Below, in pieces: positions 24,117 to 34,892 of a stretch of DNA of 64,000 nt (position 1 is the stretch's first letter; each line of letters begins with the position of its first letter). The stretch lies in NCBI RefSeq assembly GCF_022965805.1, contig NW_027331648.1, positions 186,001 to 250,000 on the forward strand. The letters are read 5' to 3'. Made by a program: the position numbers and the translations under genes. The notes under the pieces are model-generated. The model was not told the origin of the DNA. It worked only from the letters and a program-made list of their open reading frames with translations, and did not search any database. The stretch is from Primulina eburnea (lineage: Eukaryota; Streptophyta; Magnoliopsida; Lamiales; Gesneriaceae).

Positions 24117-24735
24117 TGTAAGGCTCGAGAATTATCGATACTACCGAAGTCTAGGAATAAGACGTACCGTTGCCCCGAGTGGCTGGGTAGGTGACAGACC
24201 GTCTTATTCACACCGGGATCCCTAGATTAGAAATGAGTCGAGTCAAGATTTAAATGTTGAATACAGATTTGTATTCTTCTACATGTTTAGATTTATATTC
24301 ATGTTACTTGATACCTATGCTATGCTTTTGTACATGATTATTACATTGCATGCATCCATGTTTTATACTGGGATATGTTCTCACCGGAGTTATCCGGCTG
24401 TTGTCGTGTCTGTATGTGTGCATGGCAACAGGTGGGGCAGGATCAGGGTCACGACGAGGAAGAGAGAGTTGATAGCGTGGAGATCTCGGGCGTGGAAGAT
24501 TCCTAGTGTTTCCTACTGGACTTGTAGCACTTATGTTTGTAGTTGTTATTGAACACTAGTGTATGTTTGTACGCACAGACTTGTATGTACATTACGTTGT
24601 TTAATTTCTATTGAGACATGTGATGCTTTCGTTAATACATTTAAATTAATGTTAAAAGCAAAATTTTGACCCACATTTTCGAACAAAGATCCAATTAAAT
24701 CCCAAAAGAATAGAGTTAGAGCCCGGGTCCCCACA
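24117..24735 (+). repeat. 3' LTR of Tekay with internal deletion
   Basis: 619 bp against 1778 bp for the 5' LTR. The first 29 bases (to ATACTAC) join directly to CGAAGTCTAGG, which in the 5' LTR lies near 18663. About 1.17 kb is missing, with 1-2 bp of shared sequence at the join. Since both U3 regions normally derive from one template, the deletion most likely arose during or after this integration. Confidence 0.9.
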
Positions 24736-24740
24736 AAATC

Positions 24741-25385
24741 TGCGAAGAACGATGCCCGGAAAACTTCAAATCTTCACTCCAAGCGCAAAGTTCTCTCCAA
24801 AGCTCCTTGACGGCTGCCGAATTATGTCTGAATAGATCTCCAATTCGTCCCCCTCGCATACCATATCAGTCTTGTTCAGAAATTAAGGAAAGAATCGACT
24901 GAACAAATCTTGCCAAAAATAAGTGGCGCTCGGGCGGTAGAAAAGTACCGCTCGAGCGCCAACTTTCTGTAAGTTCCCTCGGCTGATGCGGCATTCGCGC
25001 TCGGGCGGTAGAAGAGCACCGCCCGAGCGCCAAGATTCTGTAAGGCTGACTTCGGAGGCATTTTCTCGCGCTCGGGCGGTAGAAAAGCACCGCCCGAGCG
25101 CCAACTTTCTGTCTTGGCCCTTAATTTATTCACTTCTCGTGCCCGGGCGGTAGAAATGTACCGCTCGGGCGCCGCTTGTTCTGTCCAATATTCTTGAGCT
25201 TTCCATCTTTCGCTCTGATTTTCATTCTCCGATCATTTTTTCTGCAGATCCATCACACACAAGTGAGACATAATCAAAAGCAATTAATTACTATAAAATG
25301 AACAAAAAGTAAATGAAATGCATGCATGCGCAATGTAGAAACAATTAAAACTAATGCAATAAACACGTAAAAACACCCCCTATCA
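24741..25385 (-). repeat. 5' LTR of Athila, distal part
   Basis: Continues the LTR interrupted at 17461 and matches 7586-8229. It includes the four hairpin modules (24925-24960, 24997-25031, about 25067-25101, 25141-25173). It ends TATCA at 25385, followed by TAGTA, the Athila target duplication. The U3 promoter region of this LTR is therefore separated from its R/U5 part by the Tekay element. Confidence 0.9.
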
Positions 25386-25458
25386 TAGTACCTCATCAGA
25401 ACGAAAAACGAGTAGAGTTTATTTACCCCCCCTCTAAACTCAACTTCGATCCTCAACA
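25386..25458 (+). repeat. 5' LTR of SIRE-1, second part
   Basis: Resumes after the Athila insertion with TAGTACCTCATC and ends CCTCAACA at 25458. It matches 35828-35900 with one visible substitution (TTTACC against TTCACC). It contains a CCCCCCC run just before the end. Confidence 0.92.
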
Positions 25459-25460
25459 AT

Positions 25461-25472
25461 TGGTATCAGAGC
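25461..25472 (+). promoter_or_regulatory. Primer-binding site of SIRE-1
   Basis: TGGTATCAGAGC two bases after the LTR end. It is complementary to initiator methionine tRNA. The SIRE-2 counterpart has one change (TGGTATGAGAGC). Confidence 0.9.
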
Positions 25473-25504
25473 GAGTTATTCTTGTTTGTGAAAAACTACA
25501 ACAA

Positions 25505-27526
25505 ATGGCACACTTCAGCAAGATCCCTATGTTCTCTAAAGAAGATTTTGATGACTGGAAGATAAGGATGCAAGCTCATCTTGCAGCACAAGATGATGAC
25601 ATGTGGTATGTCATCACAGATGGTCCACTGAAAATCTTAAAGCCTAACACAGTTGTTGTTGTTACTGACGGTGCACCACAGATGGTCGAAAAATCAAGAA
25701 GTGAATGGACCAGTGAAGATAAGAAAAAGGCCAATCTTGATAATGTGGCAAAGGATATATTGTATAAAACTCTCGACAAGAACACTTTCAGCAAGATTAA
25801 AATGTGTTCTACTGCAAAGGATATTTGGGAAAATCTCATCCAGATATGTGAAAGAAATGAGCAAACGAAAGAAAACAAACTGTCTGTAGCAATGCAGAAG
25901 TTTGAAAATCTCAAAATGAGAGCTGGTGAAACTCTAAATGAGTTTGATGAAAGATTCAGCAGCCTGGTAAATGAGCTAACAGCTCTGGGTAAAGAGTATA
26001 ACAATAGAGAAATAACCCTCAAGGTGATGAGAGCTTTACCCAGAGAATGGGATGTTAAAACAATGGCTATGAGAGTATCCAAAGACTTGAACAAATTGGA
26101 ACTGCACGACTTATTTGCAGATCTGAAAGCCTACGAGTTCGAATTGGAAGTGAGAAGTGGAGAAGAGCCTTCAAGCCTACCCACCAAGGCTCTTGCTGCT
26201 ACTGCTAATGCTTTCACTGCTACTGCCTCTACCTCTTCTACTGCTGCTGCAGTTGTACCTCAGGCATTACCGACCGTAATCATTGACAATACATTGGAGA
26301 AGACTGCTGAACAAATCAGTAGTGACGCTATGCCCTTATTTGTAAAGAAATTCTCCAGGTTCATGAAGAAGAACCATCGAACTTATCAGGGTCCCAATCG
26401 CAACTTCAAGAAAGATTCACCATCTGGTGATATGGGATGCTTTAACTGTGGAAAAATAGGTCACTTCATTGCAGATTGTCCTAAACCAAAGAAGGATGAC
26501 CAAAAGAGAAAGGATCACAAGAGGAATGACAAAAAGTCCAGAAGAGATCGAAAAGCGATGATTGCCGAAGAAAGCAAATCTAAGTGGGCGGACTCTAGTT
26601 CTGAGTCATCTGACTCAGAAAGTCATTCCAGTGATAGTGATGCAGAAGAAGTCAAATGTCTAATGGCGGACAATGACTCAACCTCGACATCTGGAGAGGT
26701 ATTTGATTTTGACTCTAATGAATTTACACGAACTGATTTGATTGATGCACTACATGAAATGGTAAAAGAGTATTCCAGACTTTCTCAATCATTTGAAGAA
26801 GTTAAGATTGAAAATCAGAACTTAAAGAATCAGAACAGTAAGTTAACTTGCTTGCAAGTAGACAGCTGCAATGATTTACAAGTTAAGATGAGTAAATTAA
26901 TAACTGAGAATGAAGGAGCCAATACAGATTACCAGAAGGTGCTTTCTGAAAACCAGAAGTTGTCGCTACTGGTGAATGCTTGGAACAAGTCTTCTGTTTC
27001 ATTGGAAAAGATGCAAGAATTACAAAAACAGTCAGGAGATAGGAGTGGTCTCGGTTTTTGTAATAATGAAGGCACTTCTGAAACGAATATTAAGCCAACA
27101 CTGGAAACATGCAAAGGGAAATACATTCACTTCGTAAAATCCAGCGTGGTACAGAAACCAGAAGTACCTACTGCTTCAGTTGAAAGGAATGTAAATCTGA
27201 CGAACTGAAGAATGCACTATGGTCTGGGTTACGTTAAATCTAAGGAAAAAGTTGACCAGAGTTCTAGATTCAGAAAAGAATTCAACTCTGGAAGACAACA
27301 TCCTATGAAGGTTAAAAACTACCAGTACTACAACTCTAAACCTGTTCAGAAGAGATACAGACTGGAAAACAGAAACAGAAGGGAAGAACAACATTTTGAT
27401 ATGCATACTGTTAGAAATAACAGACCTTCTGTTGCACACACATCTTTGGATACCCGATGTACAAAGTCACCAAGAATTGTACAAATGTGGGTTCCCAAAG
27501 GACTGATAAGGCTTGGACCCAAATAG
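25505..27526 (+). pseudogene. SIRE-1 Gag, one premature stop
   Basis: Start at MAHFSKIPMF, the start used in SIRE-2. An open frame begins upstream at 25460, but it runs over the PBS. The N-terminal Gag core (about residues 1-220) has landmarks DDWKIRMQAHL, KNTFSKIKMCSTAKDIWE, LNEFDERFSSL and LPREWDVKT. An Ala/Thr-rich linker follows, then a CCHC knuckle (Cys312, Cys315, His320, Cys325; CFNCGKIGHFIADC), then a Lys/Ser/Asp-rich charged tail and a coiled-coil-like segment. A TGA at 27206 replaces the AGA seen in SIRE-2. After it the same frame runs on to TAG at 27524, the normal Gag end shared with SIRE-2. Without full Gag the particle would lack its C-terminus. Confidence 0.88.
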
Positions 27527-27549
27527 ATTTGGGTACCAGATACTAAAAT

Positions 27550-30500
27550 TTGTGTTTGAAGGAACAGCAGAAGGAAGCAGAAATCAGTAACTCTACATGG
27601 TATCTGGACAGTGGATGTTCCAGACACATGACTGGACAGAAAAACCTACTTTCTGAGATAGTGAGTTGTACTGGACCAAAGATAACTTTTGGAGACAACT
27701 CAAAAGGTAGAACCATGGGTAATGGTAAGATTATCCATGGTAACATCACTATTAATGACGTGTTACTAGTTGACAATCTTTGTTACAATTTAATCAGCAT
27801 TTGTCAACTATGTGATAATTGTTATTCTGTAGCTTTTCAGAAGCATTCATGTATAGTTAAAGATTCTGCTGAAACTACTGTGTTAACCGGAAAGAGAGAA
27901 GGCAACACTTACAGAGTCTCCTGGAACTCAAATCATGTCAATACTCCTACATGCTTAGTTGCTTCTCTTAGCAATAAACACTGGCTATGGCACAAGAAAT
28001 TGAATCATCTGAATTTCAAGTCAATCAATTATCTCAAGAAGCAGAATATAGTTGATGGATTACCTGATATTAATTTTGTTAAAAATCATGTTTGTTCTGC
28101 TTGTCAACTTGGGAAACAGATAAGATCCAGTTTCAAGACCAAAGATAGCAAATCAACTTCAAGATGTCTGGAACTACTGCATATGGATCTATTTGGTCCT
28201 ATCCCCATCATGAGCTTAGAGGGAATGAAATATACTCTTGTTGTTATTGATGATTTCTCTAGATTCACTTGGGTAATATTTCTCGCAGGAAAAGATCAAA
28301 CCAGTAGTCTCTTGATCAAGCTTCTGAAAAGGATTCAGAATGAAAAATCTTCTACCATCATTAAAATCAGAAGTGATCGGGGCACTGAGTTCACAAACAA
28401 GTATCTTGAATTATATTTGAATGAGCAGGGGATTCATCATGAATATTCAGCTGCCAGAACACCTCAACAAAACGGAGTAGCTGAGAGGAGAAATAGAACT
28501 CTGAAAGAAGCAGCTAGAACAATGCTAGCAGATGCAGACATTTCTCAGCGCTTCTGGGCTGAAGCAATCAATACTGCTTGTTACACGCAAAACAGATCTA
28601 TGGTAAACAAAAGACACAACCAGACTCCGTATGAAATATGGAAAGGGAAGAGCCTAACATATCTTATTTTCATGTGTTTGGTTGCAAATGTTTTGTACTA
28701 AATAATGGCAAAAATCATTTGACTGCATTTGACTCAAAATCAGATGCTGGATTATTTCTTGGTTACTCTGCTGTAAGCAGAGCTTTTAGAATCTTCAACA
28801 ATAGAACTCTTAATGTTGAAGAATCGATTCATGTTGTCTTCGATGAAGACAGCAGTGCTGAAATTTCTAACATATCTGATTTAAGTAACAGGTTAGACAT
28901 GATTCACTTGGAAATTGACAGTGAAGATGATGTAGAAGCAAATACCAAGGATCTTCAAAATCCAGAACCAGACATACCAATAGTGGAACCAGAAGTACAG
29001 AACCTGGATCTACCAATACCAGCAGAAGATGTTCAAGAACCTACTACTGGTTCTGTAGAAGACAATCTTAACATATCAAATCAGGAAGATGTCCATTTAA
29101 ATCCGTTTATCTGGAGAAAATCTCATCCTCCATCATTGGTTATTGGTAATCCAGCAGCGCCTTTGAGAACCAAAAGGCAAATGCTTAATGAATACATGCA
29201 TGCTGCTTTTATATCTCAGGATGAACCAAAGAAAATTGAAGAAGCTCTTCTGGATCCTAGTTGGATTGAAGCCATGCAAGAAGAGCTGAATCAATTCAAA
29301 CGTAATGAAGTTTGGTTTCTAGTACCTAGACCATCTCACCAAGCTGTCATTGGAACTCGGTGGGTATTCAGAAACAAACTCAATGAAGAAGGCACAGTGG
29401 TGAGAAATAAAGCTAGATTGGTAGCTCAAGGCTTCAGACAAGAAGAAGGCATAGACTTTGATGAAACTTATGCACCAGTAGCAAGGCTCGAAGCAATCAG
29501 AATATTCTTAGCCTTTGTTGCTTTCAAGAATTTCAAAGTATATCAAATGGATGTGAAAAGTGCTTTTCTAAATGGTCTTTTACAAGAAGAAGTATACGTT
29601 GAACAACCTCCAGGTTTTATCGATCATTTCTCTCCTCATCATGTATTTAAATTACACAAAGCATTATATGGTTTAAAACAGGCACCCAGAGCATGGTATG
29701 ACATTCTATCTCAGTTTCTTATTGATCATGATTTTACCATTGGAGCAGTAGATAAAACTTTATTTACTTTAGTCAAGAATAAGCACATTCTTTTAGTACA
29801 GATCTATGTTGATGATATTATTTTTGGGTCAACTAATCCCAAATTATGTGCAAAGTTTGGAAAATTGATGCAGGATAAATTCGAAATGAGTATGATGGGA
29901 GAATTAACATTCTTCCTAGGATTACAGATTAAGCAATCAGAGACTGGAATCTTTATAAATCAAGCCAAGTACACCAAGGAGCTTCTGAAAAAGTTTGGAA
30001 TGGAAGCATGCTCTGCTTCTTCTACTCCAATGAGCTCATCTATTAAGCTTGATAAAGATGAAAGTGGTATTCCAGTAGAGGTAACTCAGTATCGAGGTCT
30101 TATTGGTTCATTATTATATTTAACTGCCAGTAGACCAGATATAATGTTTGCTGTTTGCATTTGTGCTAGATTTCAATCTAACCCCAAACAATCTCATTAT
30201 ATTGCTGCTAAACGTATTTTGAAGTACTTGAAAGGTACTCAAAATGTCGGCTTATGGTATCCCAATGATTCATCGTTAAATCTTATTGGATATTCAGATG
30301 CTGATTATGCAGGTTGCAAACTAGACCGAAAAAGCACAAGTGGATTTTGTCAATTTCTTGGTGATAGGCTAATATCCTGGTTTAGCAAGAAACAGACTTC
30401 CATAGCCACATCTACTGCAGAAGCAGAATATCTGGCTGCTGGAAGCTGCTGCTCTCAGATACTGTGGATTCAACAACAGTTAAGAGACTATGGGATTCAA

Positions 30501-30749
30501 GCCTCCGAATCACCTATATTCTGTGACAATACCAGTGCAATTGCAATCACACAAAATCCAGTACTTCATTCCAGAACGAAGCACATAGACATCAGACATC
30601 ACTTTATTAGAGATCATGTGCAGAAGAAGAACATTCGTCTGGAATATGTTTCTACTGATCAACAAAAAGCAGATATCTTCACAAAACCCTTACCAGAAAA
30701 TAAGTTTTCTTACTTTCGTAATTCTCTTGGTTTGATAGATTTAACTTGA
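27550..30749 (+). pseudogene. SIRE-1 Pol (PR-INT-RT-RH), one frameshift
   Basis: The protease motif WYLDSGCSRHM is near the start. Next come the GAG-pre-integrase zinc region ([11 protein letters not shown] then CSACQLGK), integrase core ([28 protein letters not shown]), RT ([27 protein letters not shown], active site YVDDIIFGS) and RNase H ([31 protein letters not shown]). It ends GLIDLT at 30749. A one-base deletion near 28648 (after EIWKGK) splits the frame at the integrase C-terminus. No ATG opens the frame: SIRE-2 has ATG where SIRE-1 has TTG at 27550. RT and RNase H are otherwise complete, unlike SIRE-2. Confidence 0.9.
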
Positions 30750-31092
30750 TTATTTTCTGATTCTTAGTTAACTTTTATTCTTACTCGCTTATTTATTGTA
30801 TTGAACTAACAGTAAGATATTTGCAGAAAAACAGAAGGAAAGTCAGATACATAAACTGGAACTTTATTAGAAACCATTTCAATACATTACACGATGCAAA
30901 AGTAAAATCAGTAGATCTTCAATGATATTTAACCAGTAGCGTTACATTTAGCTTTTGTCTTCAGTAATAGGAGTTCTCTGTTATTTGCTTGCAAAGTACT
31001 TCAACAGGAACAAGAGAATCCAGCAAGCTCGAGGCCTAGAAAGAATCTAGCAAGCTTGGGTCTTGTCAGCACTAATGTAATTTTTAGATGCC
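30750..31092 (+). other. SIRE-1 spacer between pol and the antisense ORF
   Basis: About 340 bp with no coding frame seen. It contains a short imitation repeat around AGCAAGCTCGAGGCCTAG / AGCAAGCTTGGGTCTT at 31022-31065. The SIRE-2 counterpart (44608-44966) has a related doublet. On the minus strand this is the 3' flank of the antisense ORF and may hold its polyadenylation signals. Confidence 0.5.
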
Positions 31093-31350
31093 TTACAGGG
31101 CATCATAGAGGATTTCAGCATCATCAAACCACCAGCACTCTCTTATTGAATTAGCATGCTTCTGGAAGAAATCGATGCTATATTTCAAACTCAATCGAAG
31201 CTACAGATCTGCTTGACTGTGGAGACTACAACTCCAGGAGTGTATTTCAAGGATCATTACAAAAATAATGATATTCTCTAACTTCTCTCTGAACAGTTTT
31301 GCTTCATCTCCTGAATCTAACTCTAACTCTCTTTTTACTTGAGTTTTCAT
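31093..31350 (-). pseudogene. SIRE-1 antisense ORF (AS-ORF), one stop codon
   Basis: Starts at ATG 31348-31350 on the strand opposite to gag-pol and ends in the same frame at TAA 31093-31095 (85 codons before the stop). It matches the SIRE-2 ORF at 44362-44607: the first residues are MK(T/A)QVK(R/E)ELE, the middle has HSWSC against NSWSC, and the C-terminus has FQKHAN(S/A)IRECWW and ends YDAL in both. One TAG, after QADL, interrupts the SIRE-1 copy where SIRE-2 has TTG. The two copies differ in length by four codons, so indels kept the frame. A TATAAATA box lies at 31392-31399. I do not recognise the protein. It is not part of any standard retrotransposon gene set. Confidence 0.6.
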
Positions 31351-31959
31351 TTTTGAAGTTCATCTGTTTAACTTCGTTCAAGATATACAGGTATTTATAG
31401 AGGGAACAAAGATTCTTGCGAATCGCAAGATTGCGACTGTTCATTTTCAACGGCTCAGATTGAGAGATGGCCAAGAGTCACTTGTCGCAATTATGACCAC
31501 TTATTAATTTCATTTACCGAGGGGGAACAGTATTTTAGTCAGACTAAGAGTTTGACACCTTTTCAGAAAACAGAGAGAATGTTTGTCTTTTCGATAAAAC
31601 TTCAAGTCTGCTGGTTTTTGTCAAAGTGCTTAAATATTTCAGCACCCTGAAACTTCCAGCAGACGTTATCATAAAATGACAAATCCTCTTCTGATTTTTT
31701 TTAGTAACCGTCTGGACAGCCCGCCTTTTTTCGAAATTTTCAAATCATTCGTATTTCTGACAGTTTCTGCAAAACTTTTCAAACACTCAACCAAGAACAT
31801 ACTGACACGTGTCTTTATGTTTATTTGACGGCTGTATATCTATTTCAAATTTCACCTTTTAACCTTTACTGTTTCATATCTATCGTTATTCAGCTACTGC
31901 TTTCTCTCATATCATCTCTAACTACTGCAAAGTTTATCCAATTTTATCTACATACAGAA
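31351..31959. promoter_or_regulatory. Divergent intergenic region between AS-ORF and ORF3 in SIRE-1
   Basis: 609 bp separate the two start codons, which point away from each other. The AS-ORF side has TATAAATA at 31392-31399. The ORF3 side has a palindromic G-box, GACACGTGTC, at 31804-31813. SIRE-2 has the same arrangement over 593 bp, with TATAAATA conserved and the G-box changed to GACACATGTC. Such a layout could be a bidirectional promoter. Transcription is inferred, not shown. Confidence 0.5.
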
Positions 31960-34780
31960 ATGGCTGGAGCATACACTCTTAACGCTTATCAAGTTAACTT
32001 TGCTTCGGTTCTCTACATCAAGGATGAGAATCTCATGAAAATATTTCAGGATATTGAAAAATCGGGACTCAGGAAATTCTTGGAAGCACCAGCAGTTATT
32101 TACAAAAATGCTCTTCTGGAATTTTACGCTAAAGCAACATTGCATGAAGGAAGGATTGTTCATACTCAAGGAGATGCATCTATCTATATTGATGCCGCAC
32201 ACTTAGGAGCAACCTTCCTCCTTCCACTTTCTGGTACGTCTGAACTTTCTGATATTTCCAAGACAGATATGTCTGTTGCACTCAGCTCTTTCTCAGCATC
32301 TAGAGAAGAAGTGTCTCCTTCTTGTCACAAGAAATTGCTCAAAATAGAATATCAGATTCTGGCCGATATTGTGGCTAAAGCTATTTTGATCAAAGCTGGC
32401 ACCTTCGACAAGTTGATGAAGGAGAAGGTTCAAGTAATGACTGCCATCACTAAGGGGATTAAGGTGGACTGGAGTCATTTTATTTTCAGAATTATGAAGG
32501 ATATGGTTGTCAGGAGGAGTTCTGGTTTTGCTGTTCAGATCAGCGCTATGCTCAAGGATGTTGGTTCTGCCTCTACCAGTGATCTAGATGCTACTTCAGT
32601 CACCATGATTGATGCTGCAAATGTACTGGCTTTAAGGCCTAAGCCAACTGTGGCGGAGTTTGTTGCGTTGAAGAAGGAAATTGGGGAAACTGCTTCTGAG
32701 GCTTCAAAACCTCAAAAGAAAATTTCAAAGAAACGAATGGTTATTTCGACGGATTCAGACAAAACAACATCAGAACAGTCTGCTGCTGCTGTTCAACCAG
32801 TAGTGCCAACCCCAGCCAAGAAGAAACCGCGCACCATTCTTAAGATTAAGAAGACAGCAGCACTGTCTGAAATTGAGAAAGTACTTATTCGACAGGTCTT
32901 TCCAGAAGCAGTTCCTTCTGCTCGATCAACTGCTTCTTCGACTGCACACGCTACTGCATCTATTTCAGCACCTTCTACTGCTACTGTTTTCAAGCCAACA
33001 TCTGGAATAGTTCTTCGAGAACCAGCAAGCGGGTCTTCTGCTTTTCGACCCATCATGCCTATTTCATCTTCTGTCAAAGGCAAAGGGAAAATGGTTGAAG
33101 AACCATCTATTTTTGGTCACAAGACCACTGTCACCACCGACGTTGATCTTCATCTAGCCGAGATTGAGACCTCTGCAAACGATGACATGCGTTTCTTTGA
33201 TAAATGGCATACTGTCCGACTATTTCACTCTTTTGCTTACTTCAAAACAAAAGGGAATTATGGCAAGATGATGAATGCAGAAAAGAAGATTTTTCAGCTG
33301 GCAAAAACAGAAAATGTCATCGAGGCCTTGCGAAAAAGGAATTTCATCCTCGATCAGCTGAAATGTCAGAAATTAGAATCGGTTCTGAAAGTTCTTCAAT
33401 CAAATTTTGATCCTGCTGTTCCTACTGCTGTTCATGATCAAAATTGTTATTATGATTCTATCTGACCAGTTAAAGCAGATGAGTGAGAAACTTCTTGCTC
33501 AAGAACAAGGCTTTGGAGAGCCTATTGTCTATCATGTTGGCTTTGTCCCAATCTTTCAACAGAATCAGACAGTTGAGGAAATGACTACAGCCTCCCCAAA
33601 GGCTTCTGCTCTTAGTACTCCTGCATCTCCAACAAGGCCCATTCCGTCATCATCACTATTGTCCGTGCATGAACTGGCTTCGGTTGAGGAAGTCATTGAA
33701 TCGATTGTCCCTTCTGTCTCTACTACTCTGGAAGCAGCAATGGCATTGCCACCTTCTGTTTCTCCTAACTCAGGGCAACAAATTGCAGAACCAGATGCTA
33801 CTTCTTTACTGCCGAATTTAGAGATGTTTTCTGCTGCTCATCAAGCAGAAATGAACATTCTTCTGGATAAGCCTTCTGCAACTTCTACTGATGCACCATC
33901 AGATTCACAGGCTGTTATTGCACCAACGGAAGAAGCTTTGGCCTCTGACTTGGCCATTCCTACTGAAGAAATTGCTCTTCCCATGATTGCTGATGAACCT
34001 ACTGTTTCTGCAATTCCAGCAGAAAGCACAGCAGACCCTGCTCCTTCTACTGCCTTGATGAATGCTAATCTTGTTTCTACTGCGTTGACGGTCTCTCATC
34101 CTGTTCTGACTGAGACGAACTCTCGTCTTTCTGAGATTAAACAACGCATTCTTGCGCGAACTCCCTCCCCGGAATCAGATGCATTTAACCTGGAATATCA
34201 GATTGAGTCTCTACAACGAGAACTCAACAACATATCTAATTTAGTGAAACGTATATCTTGTGAAAACATTTCGGAATTCAGTGGTGCTCAATCTTTCAGA
34301 GAACGATTGAGCAAACACATCTATAACACGGCGGAGACCATGGACAAGATGTATGCTGAAACCGTCGTTTTCAGACAAGCTATATCAAGAACTCACGGTA
34401 CCATCATGCTTGCTCAAAATGATATACTCACTCGAATCACTGATCATGATGATCTCTTTCGATCACTGTCTACTTCTGTGGAACTTTTGGATGCCAAGAT
34501 TGACTCTCAAAATCAATCTATCACTGCATTGGATAATCGCATCTCTTCTCAGACCCCGTATCTGGAGATGCTAACCGATGGCATTCAAAATATTTCCGGC
34601 AGACTGAATGACCTCTTTGCCCATGTGGTTGCCGCTGATGCCAAAAAGGAGGAAGATAGAGAAGGTAGAGGAGATCAAGCAGGAGCTAGGCAACCAGAAG
34701 ATGAGGCTGAACCTTCTAACAGAAGAGATCAAGAACCTCAGAATGAAGAAATCATTTACAGGGATATTGGAACCGATTGA
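31960..34780 (+). pseudogene. SIRE-1 ORF3, accessory protein downstream of pol, one frameshift
   Basis: Start MAGAYTLNAY at 31960, the same start as in SIRE-2. The frame is open for 45 codons upstream, but that part is not shared. The N-terminal ~200 residues form a helical domain with landmarks FLEAPAVIYKN, FYAKAT, and VDWSHFIFRIMKDM. A long Ser/Thr/Pro/Ala-rich middle follows, then a helical, probably coiled-coil C-terminus and an acidic end IYRDIGTD. One extra base near 33445, after DQN, splits it into 31960-33465 and a second frame to 34780. It occupies the env-like position of SIRE elements. I see no signal peptide or membrane segment in the shared region, so calling it an envelope protein is not supported. 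Confidence 0.75.
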
Positions 34781-34880
34781 TTTTTTTTTATCTTAATACT
34801 TTATTGACATTATCCTTTTGTTGAAATGATTATCTGTTTTACTTAACGACTTTCTACTGTTTAGGTTTTGGCATCACCAC

Positions 34881-34892
34881 AAAGGGGGAATT
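34881..34892 (+). promoter_or_regulatory. Polypurine tract of SIRE-1
   Basis: AAAGGGGGAATT directly before the 3' LTR start TGTTAGAC. The same AAAGGGGGAA lies beside the SIRE-2 3' LTR. Confidence 0.85.

Larger units (their letters stand above)
17462..24735 (+). mobile_element. Tekay-type chromovirus (Gypsy), youngest insertion
   Basis: Target duplication AAATC (17457-17461, 24736-24740). LTRs start TGTAAGGCTCGAG and end GGGTCCCCACA. The initiator-Met PBS is 19245-19256. The polyprotein ends in a degenerate chromodomain-like tail (GIEEATWETE), which together with the PBS indicates the Tekay/Del clade. The shared LTR sequence shows no substitution by eye, so insertion was very recent. The 3' LTR has lost about 1.17 kb of its interior. 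The coding frame has two stops and one 2-bp deletion. Confidence 0.93.
6738..25385 (-). mobile_element. Athila-type Gypsy element, interrupted by Tekay
   Basis: Target duplication TAGTA (6733-6737, 25386-25390). LTRs run from TGATAGGGGGTG to CTCGATCA on the minus strand. Order on the minus strand: 5' LTR (split), PBS TGGCGCCGTTGCCGGGGA, gag, pol, a 3' ORF, a long untranslated region, PPT and 3' LTR. The PBS and the Gag and Pol types identify Athila. Size without the nested Tekay is about 11.4 kb. The two LTRs differ at about 12 positions in 1.49 kb by eye, mostly transitions. Pol is a complete open frame, so this copy is one of the least damaged in the window. Confidence 0.93.

Noticed and set aside
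25461..25472. tRNA-like sequences at 5782, 16590, 19245, 25461, 38582 and 49948
   Set aside because: They are short primer-binding sites next to LTR ends. None extends to a cloverleaf.
31825..31959. Upstream extension of SIRE-1 ORF3 with a hydrophobic stretch that could pass for a signal peptide
   Set aside because: The extension is not kept in SIRE-2, where the frame begins at MAGAYTLNAY, so it is most likely untranslated sequence.
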